Shown here piece by piece: positions 1 to 8,788 of a stretch of 64,000 nt of DNA. How positions within the stretch are numbered: position 1 is the stretch's first letter; each line of letters starts with the position of its first letter. The stretch is from an uncultured Streptomyces sp. (GTDB lineage Bacteria > Actinomycetota > Actinomycetes > Streptomycetales > Streptomycetaceae), in contig NZ_CANLBS010000007.1 in the NCBI RefSeq assembly GCF_947488945.1, positions 310,001 through 374,000 on the forward strand. Reading direction: 5' to 3'. Made by a program: the position numbers and the translations under genes. The notes under the pieces are model-generated. The model was not told the origin of the DNA. It did not search any database and saw nothing but the letters and a program-made list of their open reading frames with translations.

Positions 1-3
1 GCC

Positions 4-1149
4 GTGAAGAAGACGACGGGAGCCCTCGTCGGTCTGTGCGCCACCGGACCACTCCTGCTGGCACTGCCGATCCTCGGCATCGGTGCAGGGACCGCCTCGG
101 CCTCGTGCTCGACCGACGGTGCACAGGGTGTGGACACCTCCGCCGTCGCCAAGCAGGTGAAGGCCATCCTGGACGGCGGCGACAAGGGCTCGGTCTCCGT
201 GCCGGGCCTGGACGCGCCTGCCGACCAGGTGCCCAACGCCAAGACGATCCAGGCCACGGGCGTCGCGATGAACATCCCCGCCCGAGGGCAGGTCGTCGCC
301 CTGGCGACCGCTCTGCAGGAGAGCGGCCTGCGAAACCTGACCTACGGCGACCGCGATTCGCTGGGGCTCTTCCAGCAGCGGCCGTCGATGGGCTGGGGTA
401 CGGCCAGCCAGATCCTTGACCCGGTGCACGCCTCGACGAAGTTCTACGAGGGGCTCAAGAAGGTCTCCGGGTGGCAGTCCCTCTCTGTCACCCAGGCCGC
501 CCAGGCGGTGCAGAAGTCGGGCTTCCCCGAGGCGTACGCCAAGTGGGAGCCGCTGGCCACCGCGCTGCAGAAGGCCATCGCGCCCTTGCTGCAGGAGGCT
601 GGCGGTGCATCGCCGAGCCCGTCGCCGTCCGGCTCTGCCGACACCGGCAGCCCCTCTCCCGATTCCGCGGGAGGTTGTTCGGCGGACAGTGACGGGACGG
701 ACTTCGGCACCATCCCGGCGGGCGCAGTGCCGGACGAGTACAAGATCCCCGCCTCCGCGCCGCCGAAGGTGCAGACGGCGATCCGGTGGGCGCTCGGCCA
801 GCTCGGCACGCCGTATCAGTGGGGCGGCACGTGCACCGACTCCCACGGCAAGTCCCCGATGGGCCGCTGCGACTGCTCCTCCCTGATGCAGGGCGCGTAC
901 AAGGCCGCCGGGGTCACCCTGACGCGGACCACGTACACGCAGGTCAAGGACGGCAAGGGCGTCTCGGTCGATGCCCTCAAGCCGGGCGACCTCCTCTTCA
1001 CCGAGGGGACGGCCGCCGTACCGGAACACGTCGGGATGGCGATCGGCCAGGGCCTGATCGTCCACGCCCCGCACACCGGTGACGTCGTACGGATCACCAC
1101 CGTCGCGTCCTGGAAATCGCGGATTCTCGCGGCCCGCCGAGTCGTCTGA
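4..1149 (+). CDS. T4SS-associated cell-wall hydrolase (lysozyme-like plus NlpC/P60)
   Basis: Exported two-domain peptidoglycan hydrolase, 381 aa, expected to open the wall for the conjugation channel (VirB1-like role). Residues 1-34 form a signal peptide ending in A-S-A-S-C. Residues about 70-195 resemble the lysozyme-like domain of actinobacterial conjugation hydrolases, with E106 in a Q-E-S-G-L context as likely catalytic acid and a G-L-F-Q-Q-R motif. A Pro/Ser linker (about 200-220) leads to a C-terminal NlpC/P60 peptidase with C291 (D-C-S-S), H342 (E-H-V-G) and H354 as the expected catalytic residues. GTG start. It is the first gene of the T4SS block, so the operon probably begins upstream of the window. 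Family call is firm; the role follows from its neighbours. Confidence 0.88.
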   Translation: MKKTTGALVGLCATGPLLLALPILGIGAGTASASCSTDGAQGVDTSAVAKQVKAILDGGDKGSVSVPGLDAPADQVPNAKTIQATGVAMNIPARGQVVALATALQESGLRNLTYGDRDSLGLFQQRPSMGWGTASQILDPVHASTKFYEGLKKVSGWQSLSVTQAAQAVQKSGFPEAYAKWEPLATALQKAIAPLLQEAGGASPSPSPSGSADTGSPSPDSAGGCSADSDGTDFGTIPAGAVPDEYKIPASAPPKVQTAIRWALGQLGTPYQWGGTCTDSHGKSPMGRCDCSSLMQGAYKAAGVTLTRTTYTQVKDGKGVSVDALKPGDLLFTEGTAAVPEHVGMAIGQGLIVHAPHTGDVVRITTVASWKSRILAARRVV

Positions 1150-1235
1150 CCGGCGCTCCTCCCCCTCACCTCCCCCTCGCACCGCTGGTTCGCCCCGCCG
1201 GGCTTTGGCGTGCGCTTATTCAAACTGGAGTTCCC

Positions 1236-1544
1236 ATGTATCTCGCTGACCAGGTCATACAGCTCGCCTACGACCCCGGGATCAAGCCGAACGAGGGCGG
1301 GCTCCCTGGCCTCAACGTTCTCAAGCAGGTGATGGGCTCGATCAACCTCTTCGGGCTCATTGCCGTGGTCGGAGCCCTCGCCGTCAGCGCGGGCGTGTGG
1401 GCCTGGGGTCACCACTCGGGCGGTCACCAGGCCGAGGCGAACGGGAAGAAGGGCGTGCTGGTCAGCGCGGGCGCGGCCCTTCTTCTCGGTGCGGCCAACG
1501 GTGTAGTGGCGTTCTTCTCGACGCTCGGGACGCAGGTCCACTGA
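1236..1544 (+). CDS. Small two-helix membrane protein, VirB2-like (DUF6112-type)
   Basis: A 102-aa protein with two hydrophobic helices (about 36-58 and 72-95) separated by a short polar loop, and a short hydrophilic N-terminus. The size and topology match VirB2/TrbC-type pilins, and the sequence resembles the DUF6112 family that sits at this place in actinobacterial T4SS clusters. A 90-bp gap separates it from the hydrolase, and its TGA overlaps the ATG of the next gene by one base. Pilin function is inferred from topology and context only. Confidence 0.72.
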   Translation: MYLADQVIQLAYDPGIKPNEGGLPGLNVLKQVMGSINLFGLIAVVGALAVSAGVWAWGHHSGGHQAEANGKKGVLVSAGAALLLGAANGVVAFFSTLGTQVH

Positions 1545-2224
1545 TGGCTCAGCACTCCACCCACCCCGGCGGCGCATCTCGCGTGCGCCGCCGGGCGTTG
1601 CTCGGCACTGCCGTCCTGGCGGTGCTCGTCACCCTCGCCGGCCTGGCCGCATACCTCACCCGCGAGGGCCGAAGCCCCTCCGACACTGCGGCGCCACCGC
1701 CGAGTTCGCCCACGGCGTCCTCGTCATCCGCGGCACCCTCCGGGCCACACACCCGGCCCCGCGCTCTCCCCGTTCCGCCGAAAACCCACGACCCGATCAC
1801 GTACGGGAAGGCCGCCGCAGCAGCGCTGTGGTCGTACGACACCCGCGCGTACTCGCAGCCCGAGCTGCGCAAGGCGCTGCGCGGCTGGCTGACCACGGAG
1901 GCGAAGTACGCCGATCCGGCCTCCGTCGACCAGGTGGTCCCCTCAGCCACGCTGTGGAGGGAGATGGCCGCCAACAAGCAGGTCGCCACCACCAAGATCA
2001 ACGAGGGGCACTTCCCCCACGCCTTCACCCAGGCCCTCCAGGACGACCCCGGGGCGATCACCCAGGCGTACGTCTACGCCGTCACGGTCTCCGGCAAGCA
2101 GTCGATTCGCTGGAAGGGCTCGGCCGCCGGCGGCGCGGAGAGCCGGTCCACCACCCTCGCGGTCCAGTGCCGGCCCAACCACCCCTGCGCCCTGGTCGGC
2201 GTCATGCCGTCCGTCGCGCCCTGA
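1544..2224 (+). CDS. Membrane-anchored conjugal transfer protein (VirB8/TcpC-like)
   Basis: Bitopic protein of 226 aa. A short basic cytoplasmic stretch precedes one transmembrane helix (about 18-38), a Ser/Pro linker and an extracytoplasmic domain. The order cytosol-helix-linker-NTF2-like domain is typical of VirB8 and of TcpC, scaffold proteins that hold the T4SS channel together. The ATG at 1544 overlaps the upstream stop, which implies coupled translation; the same frame is open further upstream, but those codons lie inside the previous gene. The assignment rests on topology and position between VirB2-like and VirB6-like genes, because the fold cannot be verified by eye. Confidence 0.68.
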   Translation: MAQHSTHPGGASRVRRRALLGTAVLAVLVTLAGLAAYLTREGRSPSDTAAPPPSSPTASSSSAAPSGPHTRPRALPVPPKTHDPITYGKAAAAALWSYDTRAYSQPELRKALRGWLTTEAKYADPASVDQVVPSATLWREMAANKQVATTKINEGHFPHAFTQALQDDPGAITQAYVYAVTVSGKQSIRWKGSAAGGAESRSTTLAVQCRPNHPCALVGVMPSVAP

Positions 2225-2252
2225 CCCTCGCCCCAGAACGGAGGTACGACCC

Positions 2253-3662
2253 ATGGGAGTCTGCGACTTCCCGCTGATGGACAAGGTGTGCGGCGCTGTC
2301 GACTTCGCCACCAACCCCGCCGGCACCGTCACCGACGGCCTCGGCGCGTGGATTGCGAAGTCGGCGGGCGAGCTGGCGTCCAGCGCGGCCGACCTGGCCG
2401 CCAAGGCCGTCAACAAGACGACAGCCATCGACCTCAACGCCGGATGGTTCCGCGACAACTACGAGCTGCTGCTGCCCATCGGCCTCGCTCTGACCGTCGG
2501 CATCTTCTGCATCCAGCTCATGACCGCGGCCTGGCGCCGAGACGAACGCGCACTCGCCAAGGCGGCGTTCGGCACCATGACCGGAGTCCTGTTCAGCTTC
2601 TCCGCCATCGCCTTCACCACCGTCGCCATCACCGTGGTCGACGCGCTGTCCGACGGCCTCTTCAAAGCCGCCAATACCTCGATCGACGACGCGATCCGCC
2701 GTGTGATCAAGGTCGATCAGATGGGGGCCATGTACGGCCTCGGCTGGGGTGTGCCCGCGTTGGTCGCCTTCGGGTGCGCGATCGGTGCCTTCCTCTACTG
2801 GGGCGTGATGGTGGCCCGCAAGGTCGGTGTCCTGATCATGGTCGCGCTCGCGGTGTTCGCGGGGGCCGGCGGCGGCTGGGAGGTCGCGAAGCGGTGGCGG
2901 CGCGGCTGGATCGAGGCCACCGGCACCCTCATCGTCTCCAAGCTCCTGATGACCGTCGTCTTCCTGATCGGTGTCTCCGCCATGGGCAAGACCGACGCCA
3001 GCGACGGAATGGCGGCCCTGTCCGACGCGATGGCCGGCATCGTCGTGATGGTCCTGGTGTTGCTCTGCCCCTACGCGACGTACAAGTTCGTCCACTGGGC
3101 CAGCGACGGCGGCGGCCACGACGACATGCACCGCACCGGTGTCGCCGGCATGGCGGTCGCTGCAGGAGCCGCGAAGACCGCAGGCAGCCTCGCGCTGCGG
3201 GCCGGTACCGGCGCCCCCGCTCCGCAGGGTCCGAACCAGGTCCCCGGCGCGGGCACCGATGGCGTCGCCTCCGGCATCAACCCCTCCGGCGGCAACCTCA
3301 GCAAGGAGGGCATCGACGCCGGGCCGCCCAAGCAGCAGACCCGCTTCCGGTACGGCGAAGACCCGGACGCGAGCGGCGACAAGGGCCGGGCTCTGATCCA
3401 GCGCCCCGGGATCCCGCCGCTGATCACACGTCCTGGTGAGGACGAACCGGAAGGGTCCGAATCGGCTGCCCAAGGCGTTGCGGGCGGCTCCGGTCACCTC
3501 GCAGCCGCATCGGCTCCGGGCAGCGACATGACCTCCATGCCGCCGGCCGACCCCGGACCTTCGGCCTCGGGCACTCCGGCGTCCGGGTCCGGTCCGTCGG
3601 CCACCGGCTCCGCGACGCCGACGAACTGGGTGTATCCCACCCAGCCGCCGTCGGGTTCCTGA
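2253..3662 (+). CDS. Polytopic T4SS membrane protein (VirB6/TrbL-like)
   Basis: A 469-aa inner-membrane protein with about five to six hydrophobic segments between residues 70 and 290, separated by charged loops, then a long Pro/Gly/Ser-rich cytoplasmic tail (about 310-469). VirB6/TrbL proteins form the membrane core of T4SS channels and have this design. A strong ribosome-binding site (GGAGG at 2240-2244) supports the ATG at 2253. The stop is followed at once by a strong GC hairpin (3674-3704). The tail does not carry the AA-x-x-R-S heptad seen on the accessory proteins. Confidence 0.78.
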   Translation: MGVCDFPLMDKVCGAVDFATNPAGTVTDGLGAWIAKSAGELASSAADLAAKAVNKTTAIDLNAGWFRDNYELLLPIGLALTVGIFCIQLMTAAWRRDERALAKAAFGTMTGVLFSFSAIAFTTVAITVVDALSDGLFKAANTSIDDAIRRVIKVDQMGAMYGLGWGVPALVAFGCAIGAFLYWGVMVARKVGVLIMVALAVFAGAGGGWEVAKRWRRGWIEATGTLIVSKLLMTVVFLIGVSAMGKTDASDGMAALSDAMAGIVVMVLVLLCPYATYKFVHWASDGGGHDDMHRTGVAGMAVAAGAAKTAGSLALRAGTGAPAPQGPNQVPGAGTDGVASGINPSGGNLSKEGIDAGPPKQQTRFRYGEDPDASGDKGRALIQRPGIPPLITRPGEDEPEGSESAAQGVAGGSGHLAAASAPGSDMTSMPPADPGPSASGTPASGSGPSATGSATPTNWVYPTQPPSGS

Positions 3663-3673
3663 CCCACATCCCC

Positions 3674-3704
3674 GGGGGCGGGCCGCACTCCACGGCCCGC
3701 CCCC
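3674..3704 (+). terminator. Strong GC hairpin after the VirB6-like gene
   Basis: Perfect 12-bp inverted repeat (GGGGGCGGGCCG and its complement) with a 7-nt loop, 12 nt after the stop codon. No T-tract follows, as is common in Streptomyces. Almost the same stem recurs at 22995-23022. It may act as an attenuator or mRNA-stability element, since the same-strand VirB3/B4N-like gene follows. Confidence 0.6.
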
Positions 3705-3793
3705 GCCTCCCACCAGCAGGAAGGTTTCGCCATGACGTCCAGAAGAGCGCCGCGCGCCCCGTCCTCCGCCCGCTCTCACCGTCTGGAACCACC

Positions 3794-5260
3794 ATGTCCG
3801 GCAAGCACCAGTCCTCCACGCCCACCGTGAAGTTCCCGCACCGCAGCAGGCGCGGCGTCCTGCTCGGCCTGTCCGTCCCGCAGTTGGTCGTCGCCGGGCT
3901 CACCGGCCTTCTCCTTCTCGCCGTGATCCTCGCCCGCGGTGTGGTCGGCGCCCTCCAGCTCATCCCGCTGTGGGCCGTGATCGCTCTGCTCGTCTTCGTC
4001 CGCCACCGAGGCCGTGCTCTGGCGGACTGGGCCCCGATCGTCGTCCGGTACGCGCTGCGCCGGATGCGAGGCCAGCTCGTCTGGCTCACCCGGCCCTCTC
4101 GTCGGCCGACCCGCGAGGGACTGCTCCACCTTCCCGGCACCGCTGCCAGCCTGCGCGTGACCACTGCTCCCGACAGCAAGTACGGCGCCGTCCACAACCC
4201 GCACACCGGGACGCTGACCGCGGTGGTCAAGGTCTCCTCCCGCGCCTACGCCCTGCTCGACCCCGGCACCCAGCAGGCCAACGTCGGCGGCTGGGGACGC
4301 GCGCTGGCAGCTCTCGCCCGTACCGGGCAGATCGCCCGCATCCAGGTGATCGAGCGCACCATCCCCGACTCCGGCGACGCGCTGCGCCGCTACTGGGAAG
4401 AGCACGGCCGCCCCGACACCCCGATGGCCGGCGCGATCTACAACGAGCTGATCCAGAGCGCCGGTCCCGCAGCCGCCCCGCACGAAGCGTACGTCGCGGT
4501 GTCCCTGGACACCAAGGCGGCCCGTCGGCTGATCAACCAGGCTGGCGGCGGTCTCACCGGTGCCTTCAGCGTCCTCGCCCAGCTCACCTCCACGTTCGAC
4601 CAGGCGGCGCGGACCGCCGGTCTCACCCCGACGGGCTGGCTCACCGCCCGCGAGATCGCCGCCGTGGTGCGTACCTCCTACGACCCGAAGGCGCTGGCGA
4701 CACTCGACCGCTGGTCCACGGCCGGTCACCCCGAGGCCGAGCCCGCCGCCGCCGGCCCCGTCGTGGTCGTCGAGAAGGCGGACCACATCGCCACCGACTC
4801 CGCCGTGCACGCCACCTACTGGGTGGAGAACTGGCCGCGCACCGAGACCAGCGCCGGCTTCCTGCACCAGCTCCTGTTCACCGGCGGCGTCCGTCGCACG
4901 CTGTCGCTCTCCTACGAGCCGAAGAACCTCGACGCCGCCCTGCGCGACGTGCAGCGCAAGAAGTCCAGCGTGATCGCCGACGCCGCCGAACGGGCCCGGC
5001 GCGGCCAGGTCGACTCCGAGGCGGACTCGATCGAGTACCAGGACATCAAGTCCCGCGAACGCCAGCTCATCGCCGGGCACGCCGACGTCGCCCTGACCGG
5101 TCTGCTGACCGTCTCGGCCGACACCGAGGACGAGCTGCGCACCGCCTGCGCCGTCGTGGAGACCGCCGCTGTCGGCGCCCAACTCGATCTGAGGCCGCTG
5201 ACCTGGCAGCAGGCCGAGGCGTTCACCGCCGCCGCCCTGCCGCTCGCGCTCGCTGCCTGA
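3794..5260 (+). CDS. VirB3/PrgI plus VirB4 N-terminal-like T4SS protein (SCO6880-type)
   Basis: 488 aa. Residues about 20-70 hold two closely spaced transmembrane helices like VirB3/PrgI. The remainder (about 100-488) is soluble and resembles the N-terminal, non-catalytic half of VirB4. No Walker motifs are present; the ATPase half is encoded separately at 5765-7270. In many actinobacterial T4SS clusters VirB4 is split this way, with a SCO6880-type protein followed by the motor domain. I expect it to dock the VirB4 motor to the membrane channel. Start ATG 3794; a hairpin lies between it and the previous gene. Confidence 0.78.
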   Translation: MSGKHQSSTPTVKFPHRSRRGVLLGLSVPQLVVAGLTGLLLLAVILARGVVGALQLIPLWAVIALLVFVRHRGRALADWAPIVVRYALRRMRGQLVWLTRPSRRPTREGLLHLPGTAASLRVTTAPDSKYGAVHNPHTGTLTAVVKVSSRAYALLDPGTQQANVGGWGRALAALARTGQIARIQVIERTIPDSGDALRRYWEEHGRPDTPMAGAIYNELIQSAGPAAAPHEAYVAVSLDTKAARRLINQAGGGLTGAFSVLAQLTSTFDQAARTAGLTPTGWLTAREIAAVVRTSYDPKALATLDRWSTAGHPEAEPAAAGPVVVVEKADHIATDSAVHATYWVENWPRTETSAGFLHQLLFTGGVRRTLSLSYEPKNLDAALRDVQRKKSSVIADAAERARRGQVDSEADSIEYQDIKSRERQLIAGHADVALTGLLTVSADTEDELRTACAVVETAAVGAQLDLRPLTWQQAEAFTAAALPLALAA

Positions 5261-5285
5261 CCCTTCCCTTCGAAAGAGCACCCTC

Positions 5286-5738
5286 ATGTCCCGCACCGCC
5301 AGCCCGACCGCGCAGGACTTCGTGCCCTTCGCCACCGCCGCGCTCGACTTCCACCAGGCGCTCAACATCCCGGGCGGCCCGCTGGTCACCACCCGGGCCG
5401 AGCTGGACGCCCTGCACGCCCACCTCGTCTCGCTGTACGGGCTGCTCGACGCCCACACCGGTCGCACCGGGCAGCTCGTCACGGTCGAGGGCGACCAGCT
5501 CCGTACCGCCCGCACCCGCATCTGGCAGGCCGCCGAACACCTCCACGCCGCCTACCACGCGGCGCCCCGGCCGGACTCCGGCGAGATCCCCGCACCGGAG
5601 GCGTGCCAGGCCGGCCTTCCGGAGGGAGCACCGGGACTGACCATCTGCCAGCGCCACCAGCGCACCGCTCATCTCGTGCGGCGGCGCACCACCCCGGCCG
5701 ACCTGCACGCACCGTTCACCGGCCTCGTCCGCCGCTGA
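5286..5738 (+). CDS. Hypothetical protein between the two halves of VirB4
   Basis: 150 aa, soluble, mainly helical in appearance, with an Arg-rich C-terminus. I do not recognise a family. It lies 25 bp after the VirB3/B4N-like gene and 26 bp before the VirB4 motor gene, so it is almost certainly co-expressed with the T4SS and may be a chaperone or channel accessory. It lacks the conserved heptad tail of downstream proteins: its last residues are arginine-rich but only about 14 residues follow the closest look-alike. Confidence 0.7.
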   Translation: MSRTASPTAQDFVPFATAALDFHQALNIPGGPLVTTRAELDALHAHLVSLYGLLDAHTGRTGQLVTVEGDQLRTARTRIWQAAEHLHAAYHAAPRPDSGEIPAPEACQAGLPEGAPGLTICQRHQRTAHLVRRRTTPADLHAPFTGLVRR

Positions 5739-5764
5739 CCCACCCCTCATCTGGAGAAACGCTC

Positions 5765-7270
5765 ATGCCCCGTACCCGCGCCAGCGCCTCCCCTCTGTTC
5801 GTGCCCCGTAAGACGACACGCGCCGAACAGCGAGCCGCCCGAGCCGGTTTCACCGAAGCCCGCCGCCAGGCACGCCTCGCCGGAAACCCGCCCAAGCACC
5901 GCGCCGAGCAGACCCTCGACCCGGATCTGCGGCCCACCTACCCGCCCGCCGGTCGCCCCGGTCCGGCCTCCGCCCGCGGCGGCAAGCTCGCCCTGCCCGC
6001 CCATCGGATGACCACCGCCACAGCCAGCGGCGCGTACCCGTTCGTGGCCGAGGGCGGCCTGGGCGCCGAAGGGGTGTTCATCGGCCGCGATGTGCACGCG
6101 GAGGCGGCCTTCTGCTTCGACCCGTTCTCGCTCTACAACAGCGGCAGGGTGGAGGGCTTCACCAACCCCAACGCGGTCCTGGCCGGGATCATCGGCATGG
6201 GCAAGTCGGCGCTGGCGAAGTCGATCGCCACCCGGTCGATCGCCCACGGCTACCGGATCTACATCCCCTGCGATCCCAAGGGGGAGTGGACCGGCGTTTC
6301 GCAGGCCCTCGGCGGCTACAGCATCGCCCTGGGCCCGGGGCTCCCCGGCCGGTTGAACCCGCTGGACGCTCCGGCCCGTCCCGCCTCCGTGAGCGAGGAG
6401 GACTGGTTCACGGAGGTTCGCAAGCGCCGTCTGCTGCTGCTGGCCAGCCTCGCCCGCACCGTGCTGAAGCGCGACCTGCTGCCGATGGAGCACACCGCCC
6501 TCGACCTGGCCCTGGATCTGGTCGTCGCCGACGCCGTCGCCCGGGGCACGGTGCCGCTGCTCGGCGAGATCGCGCACGTACTCGGCTCCCCCGAACGCCT
6601 CGACCACGCCCTCGGCCACCAGGCGGGGCACCTCGGTTCAGCCGCCCAGGACCTCGCCCACGCCCTGCGACGTCTCGTGCACGGCGACTTGAGCGGCATG
6701 TTCGACGCGCCGAGCACCGTGTCGTTCGACCCGACCACACCGATGCTGTCCATCGATCTCTCCCGTCTCGGCGGCTCCGGTGACGACACGGCACTGGTGC
6801 TCGCGATGACGTGCGCGAGCGCGTGGATGGAGTCAGCCCTCAGTGATCCCGATGGCGGTCGACGCTGGGTGATCTACGACGAGGCGTGGCGGCTGATGCG
6901 GCACGTCGGGCTGCTGGAGCGGATGCAGAGCCAGTGGAAGCTCTCCCGAGGGCTGGGCATCGCGAACCTCATGGTGATCCACCGGCTCAGCGACTTGCTC
7001 TCGGCGGGCGACGCCGGTTCACGCGGCCGAGTCCTGGCCGAGGGGCTCCTCGCGGACTGCAGCACGCGCATCATCTACCGCCAGGAGCCCGACCAGCTCG
7101 CCGCCGCTGCCTCTCTGCTCGGCCTGACCGGCGTCGAGACCCAGGCGGTGTCCGCCCTGACCAAGGGCCGAGGTCTGTGGAAGGTCGCAGGCCGCTCGTT
7201 CATCACCCAGCACATCCTCCACCCGGCCGAGCGGGAGCTGTTCGACACAGACGCCCGCATGGCCGCCTAG
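5765..7270 (+). CDS. VirB4-like conjugation ATPase (motor domain)
   Basis: 501 aa. Walker A G-I-I-G-M-G-K-S at residues 141-148 and Walker B V-I-Y-D-E-A-W with D372/E373, followed by the R-G-L-G and I-H-R-L-S-D stretches typical of VirB4/TraU-type ATPases. It powers substrate transfer and pilus or channel assembly at the cytoplasmic membrane. The start chosen is ATG 5765 with GGAG at 5753-5756; the frame is open earlier, but that part overlaps the previous gene. The first 50 residues are basic and presumably contact the partner encoded at 3794. No C-terminal heptad tail is present, as expected for machine rather than cargo. Confidence 0.9.
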   Translation: MPRTRASASPLFVPRKTTRAEQRAARAGFTEARRQARLAGNPPKHRAEQTLDPDLRPTYPPAGRPGPASARGGKLALPAHRMTTATASGAYPFVAEGGLGAEGVFIGRDVHAEAAFCFDPFSLYNSGRVEGFTNPNAVLAGIIGMGKSALAKSIATRSIAHGYRIYIPCDPKGEWTGVSQALGGYSIALGPGLPGRLNPLDAPARPASVSEEDWFTEVRKRRLLLLASLARTVLKRDLLPMEHTALDLALDLVVADAVARGTVPLLGEIAHVLGSPERLDHALGHQAGHLGSAAQDLAHALRRLVHGDLSGMFDAPSTVSFDPTTPMLSIDLSRLGGSGDDTALVLAMTCASAWMESALSDPDGGRRWVIYDEAWRLMRHVGLLERMQSQWKLSRGLGIANLMVIHRLSDLLSAGDAGSRGRVLAEGLLADCSTRIIYRQEPDQLAAAASLLGLTGVETQAVSALTKGRGLWKVAGRSFITQHILHPAERELFDTDARMAA

Positions 7271-7302
7271 CCCAACGACCAGCACAGCAACGGGAATCGA
7301 TC

Positions 7303-7998
7303 ATGTCTGCTTCTTCCACTCCTTCCTCCGGTGACAACCAGCCGTCGCAGGCCACCGATCCTTTGGCGTGGCGACGGCACCTCCCGGCACTGGCCTCGGC
7401 CGCCGCCGGGATCAACGAGGCGTGCGACGCCTGGGACGCGGTTTCGGACTCCCTCTGCGACGCGGACGGCTGGCCGCTGGACGACAAGGTCTACGGGGAC
7501 GGGAAGGTCAAGCGGGACGCCGAAGCGTGGAAGCACGCCGAAGTGTTCCTCGACCACGGACCCGAGGTGCTGGCCGGGGTCCGCGCCGCCGCCGACGGCC
7601 CCGACTACGTCGAGGGGCCGATCAGTGACGACCTCCGTCGGATACGCGGGATCGACACCATCCTGCTCCGGGCGGAGGAACTGCGGCACGAATGGGCCGA
7701 CGTCATGGCGCTTATGGACGGTTCGCAGCCGAGCGTGCTCCACCTCTACAAGGAGCGTGCCGAGGAGCACCGCAACACCGAAGGCTGGCACTACTCACAC
7801 GAACTCGGCTCCAAGGGACCGGCGTTGGTGCGCGTCGGCGAATACCTCGCTCACCGAGCGGACACCGAACGGCCGGCGCAGACCGAGCGGGCTCGCGTCG
7901 CCCTGACCCGCTCGACGCACAACGCCCCTGCCGGATCACCTGCTTCGCCCCAGCTCCCGCCGGCATCGCAACCGCCGGCTCCCGGTCGCTCGCGGTGA
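7303..7998 (+). CDS. Hypothetical protein with conserved C-terminal tail
   Basis: 231 aa, first of the accessory genes after VirB4. An acidic globular part (about 25-195) of unknown family is followed by a tail: heptad V-A-L-T-R-S-T with 26 residues after it, rich in Pro/Ala/Ser and ending G-R-S-R. The same architecture is found on eleven more accessory proteins and the relaxase, so the tail is probably functional. ATG 7303 follows a weak ribosome site. A copy of a C-G-C-C-A-A-A-C motif (8016-8029) lies just downstream. Confidence 0.75.
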   Translation: MSASSTPSSGDNQPSQATDPLAWRRHLPALASAAAGINEACDAWDAVSDSLCDADGWPLDDKVYGDGKVKRDAEAWKHAEVFLDHGPEVLAGVRAAADGPDYVEGPISDDLRRIRGIDTILLRAEELRHEWADVMALMDGSQPSVLHLYKERAEEHRNTEGWHYSHELGSKGPALVRVGEYLAHRADTERPAQTERARVALTRSTHNAPAGSPASPQLPPASQPPAPGRSR

Positions 7999-8127
7999 TC
8001 CCTAGCACGCAGTCACGGCAGCGCCAAACTGCCCGATCACCAGATCCTCGTGGTCCACCGCGCTCCTTCAAGCTCCACGCCCCGTCGGCTCCCGCCGTGC
8101 GGCGGGACGTTCGCAACGGAGAACTCC

Positions 8128-8691
8128 ATGCACCTCGAAACCTCGCCCCCGACCGCCGTGTCCGATCCGCGTCGCATTCAGGCTGCCCTCTGTTCCGCGC
8201 TCGGGCAGCGCGGCCTGGAGGGCACCGTCGAGTACGGCCTCAGCGACTACATCGTCCACGCCGAGCTTCCCGACGGCAGTTCGCTGATCATCTCGCCCCC
8301 GCAGGAGCCACCCTCCGAGCACCCCGAGACCCCGGAAAGCTGGATGGTCACCCGGCACCGGTCCGCCGAGCCCGCCGTCTACGAGGTGATCTACGACTCC
8401 GAGCCGGACGGTCCGCATGCGCGTCACGGCGGCAGCGTGCCGGATCTCCTCTCCGCTGTCGACGCCCGCCTGGACCAGCTTGGCGTGCCACCACGCCAGG
8501 AGCAGGAACGTTCCGGCGAGGCGCGCGCCGCCACCGTGCTCCCGCCCGATTCCGCTCCATCCCGGGCGAGGGTCGCTCTCGCCTCTTCGCCGTCGGTCGG
8601 CCAGCGCGTGCTCCCGACCGGTCCGCCGCCGGAGTCTTCAGCGCGGGCCGCGCCGCCGCCGGCCAGTTCCTCATCCGCTCCCCGGCTCTGA
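8128..8691 (+). CDS. Hypothetical protein with conserved C-terminal tail
   Basis: 187 aa. The N-terminal 120 residues form an alpha/beta-looking domain of unknown family. The C-terminus carries heptad V-A-L-A-S-S-P followed by 32 residues rich in Pro, Ala and Ser and ending S-A-P-R-L. The start is ATG 8128 with GGAG just upstream; an in-frame GTG at 8050 has no such site. Codon use is like its neighbours. Function unknown. Confidence 0.72.
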   Translation: MHLETSPPTAVSDPRRIQAALCSALGQRGLEGTVEYGLSDYIVHAELPDGSSLIISPPQEPPSEHPETPESWMVTRHRSAEPAVYEVIYDSEPDGPHARHGGSVPDLLSAVDARLDQLGVPPRQEQERSGEARAATVLPPDSAPSRARVALASSPSVGQRVLPTGPPPESSARAAPPPASSSSAPRL

Positions 8692-8788
8692 CCGACCGCG
8701 ATCCAGGAGTCCTCCGTGCACCGCACCCTCAGAACTGATCCGCCCGTCGCCCGCACCTGTAACCGCACCCGCCTCGGATGGATCTGCC

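Noticed and set aside
2202..3779. Long open frame on the minus strand opposite the VirB6-like and following genes (525 codons)
   Set aside because: Composition is Gly/Arg/His-rich low complexity typical of antisense frames in 70 % G+C DNA; the plus strand has a coherent membrane protein with a good ribosome site.
3776..5521. Long minus-strand frame (581 codons) opposite the VirB3/VirB4N-like gene
   Set aside because: Shadow frame without any recognisable motif; coding pattern clearly on the plus strand.
5286..5738. Member of the tailed protein group
   Set aside because: The Arg-rich end (L-V-R-R-R-T-T) has only about 14 residues after it and no A-A start; it does not fit the 26-33 residue spacing.
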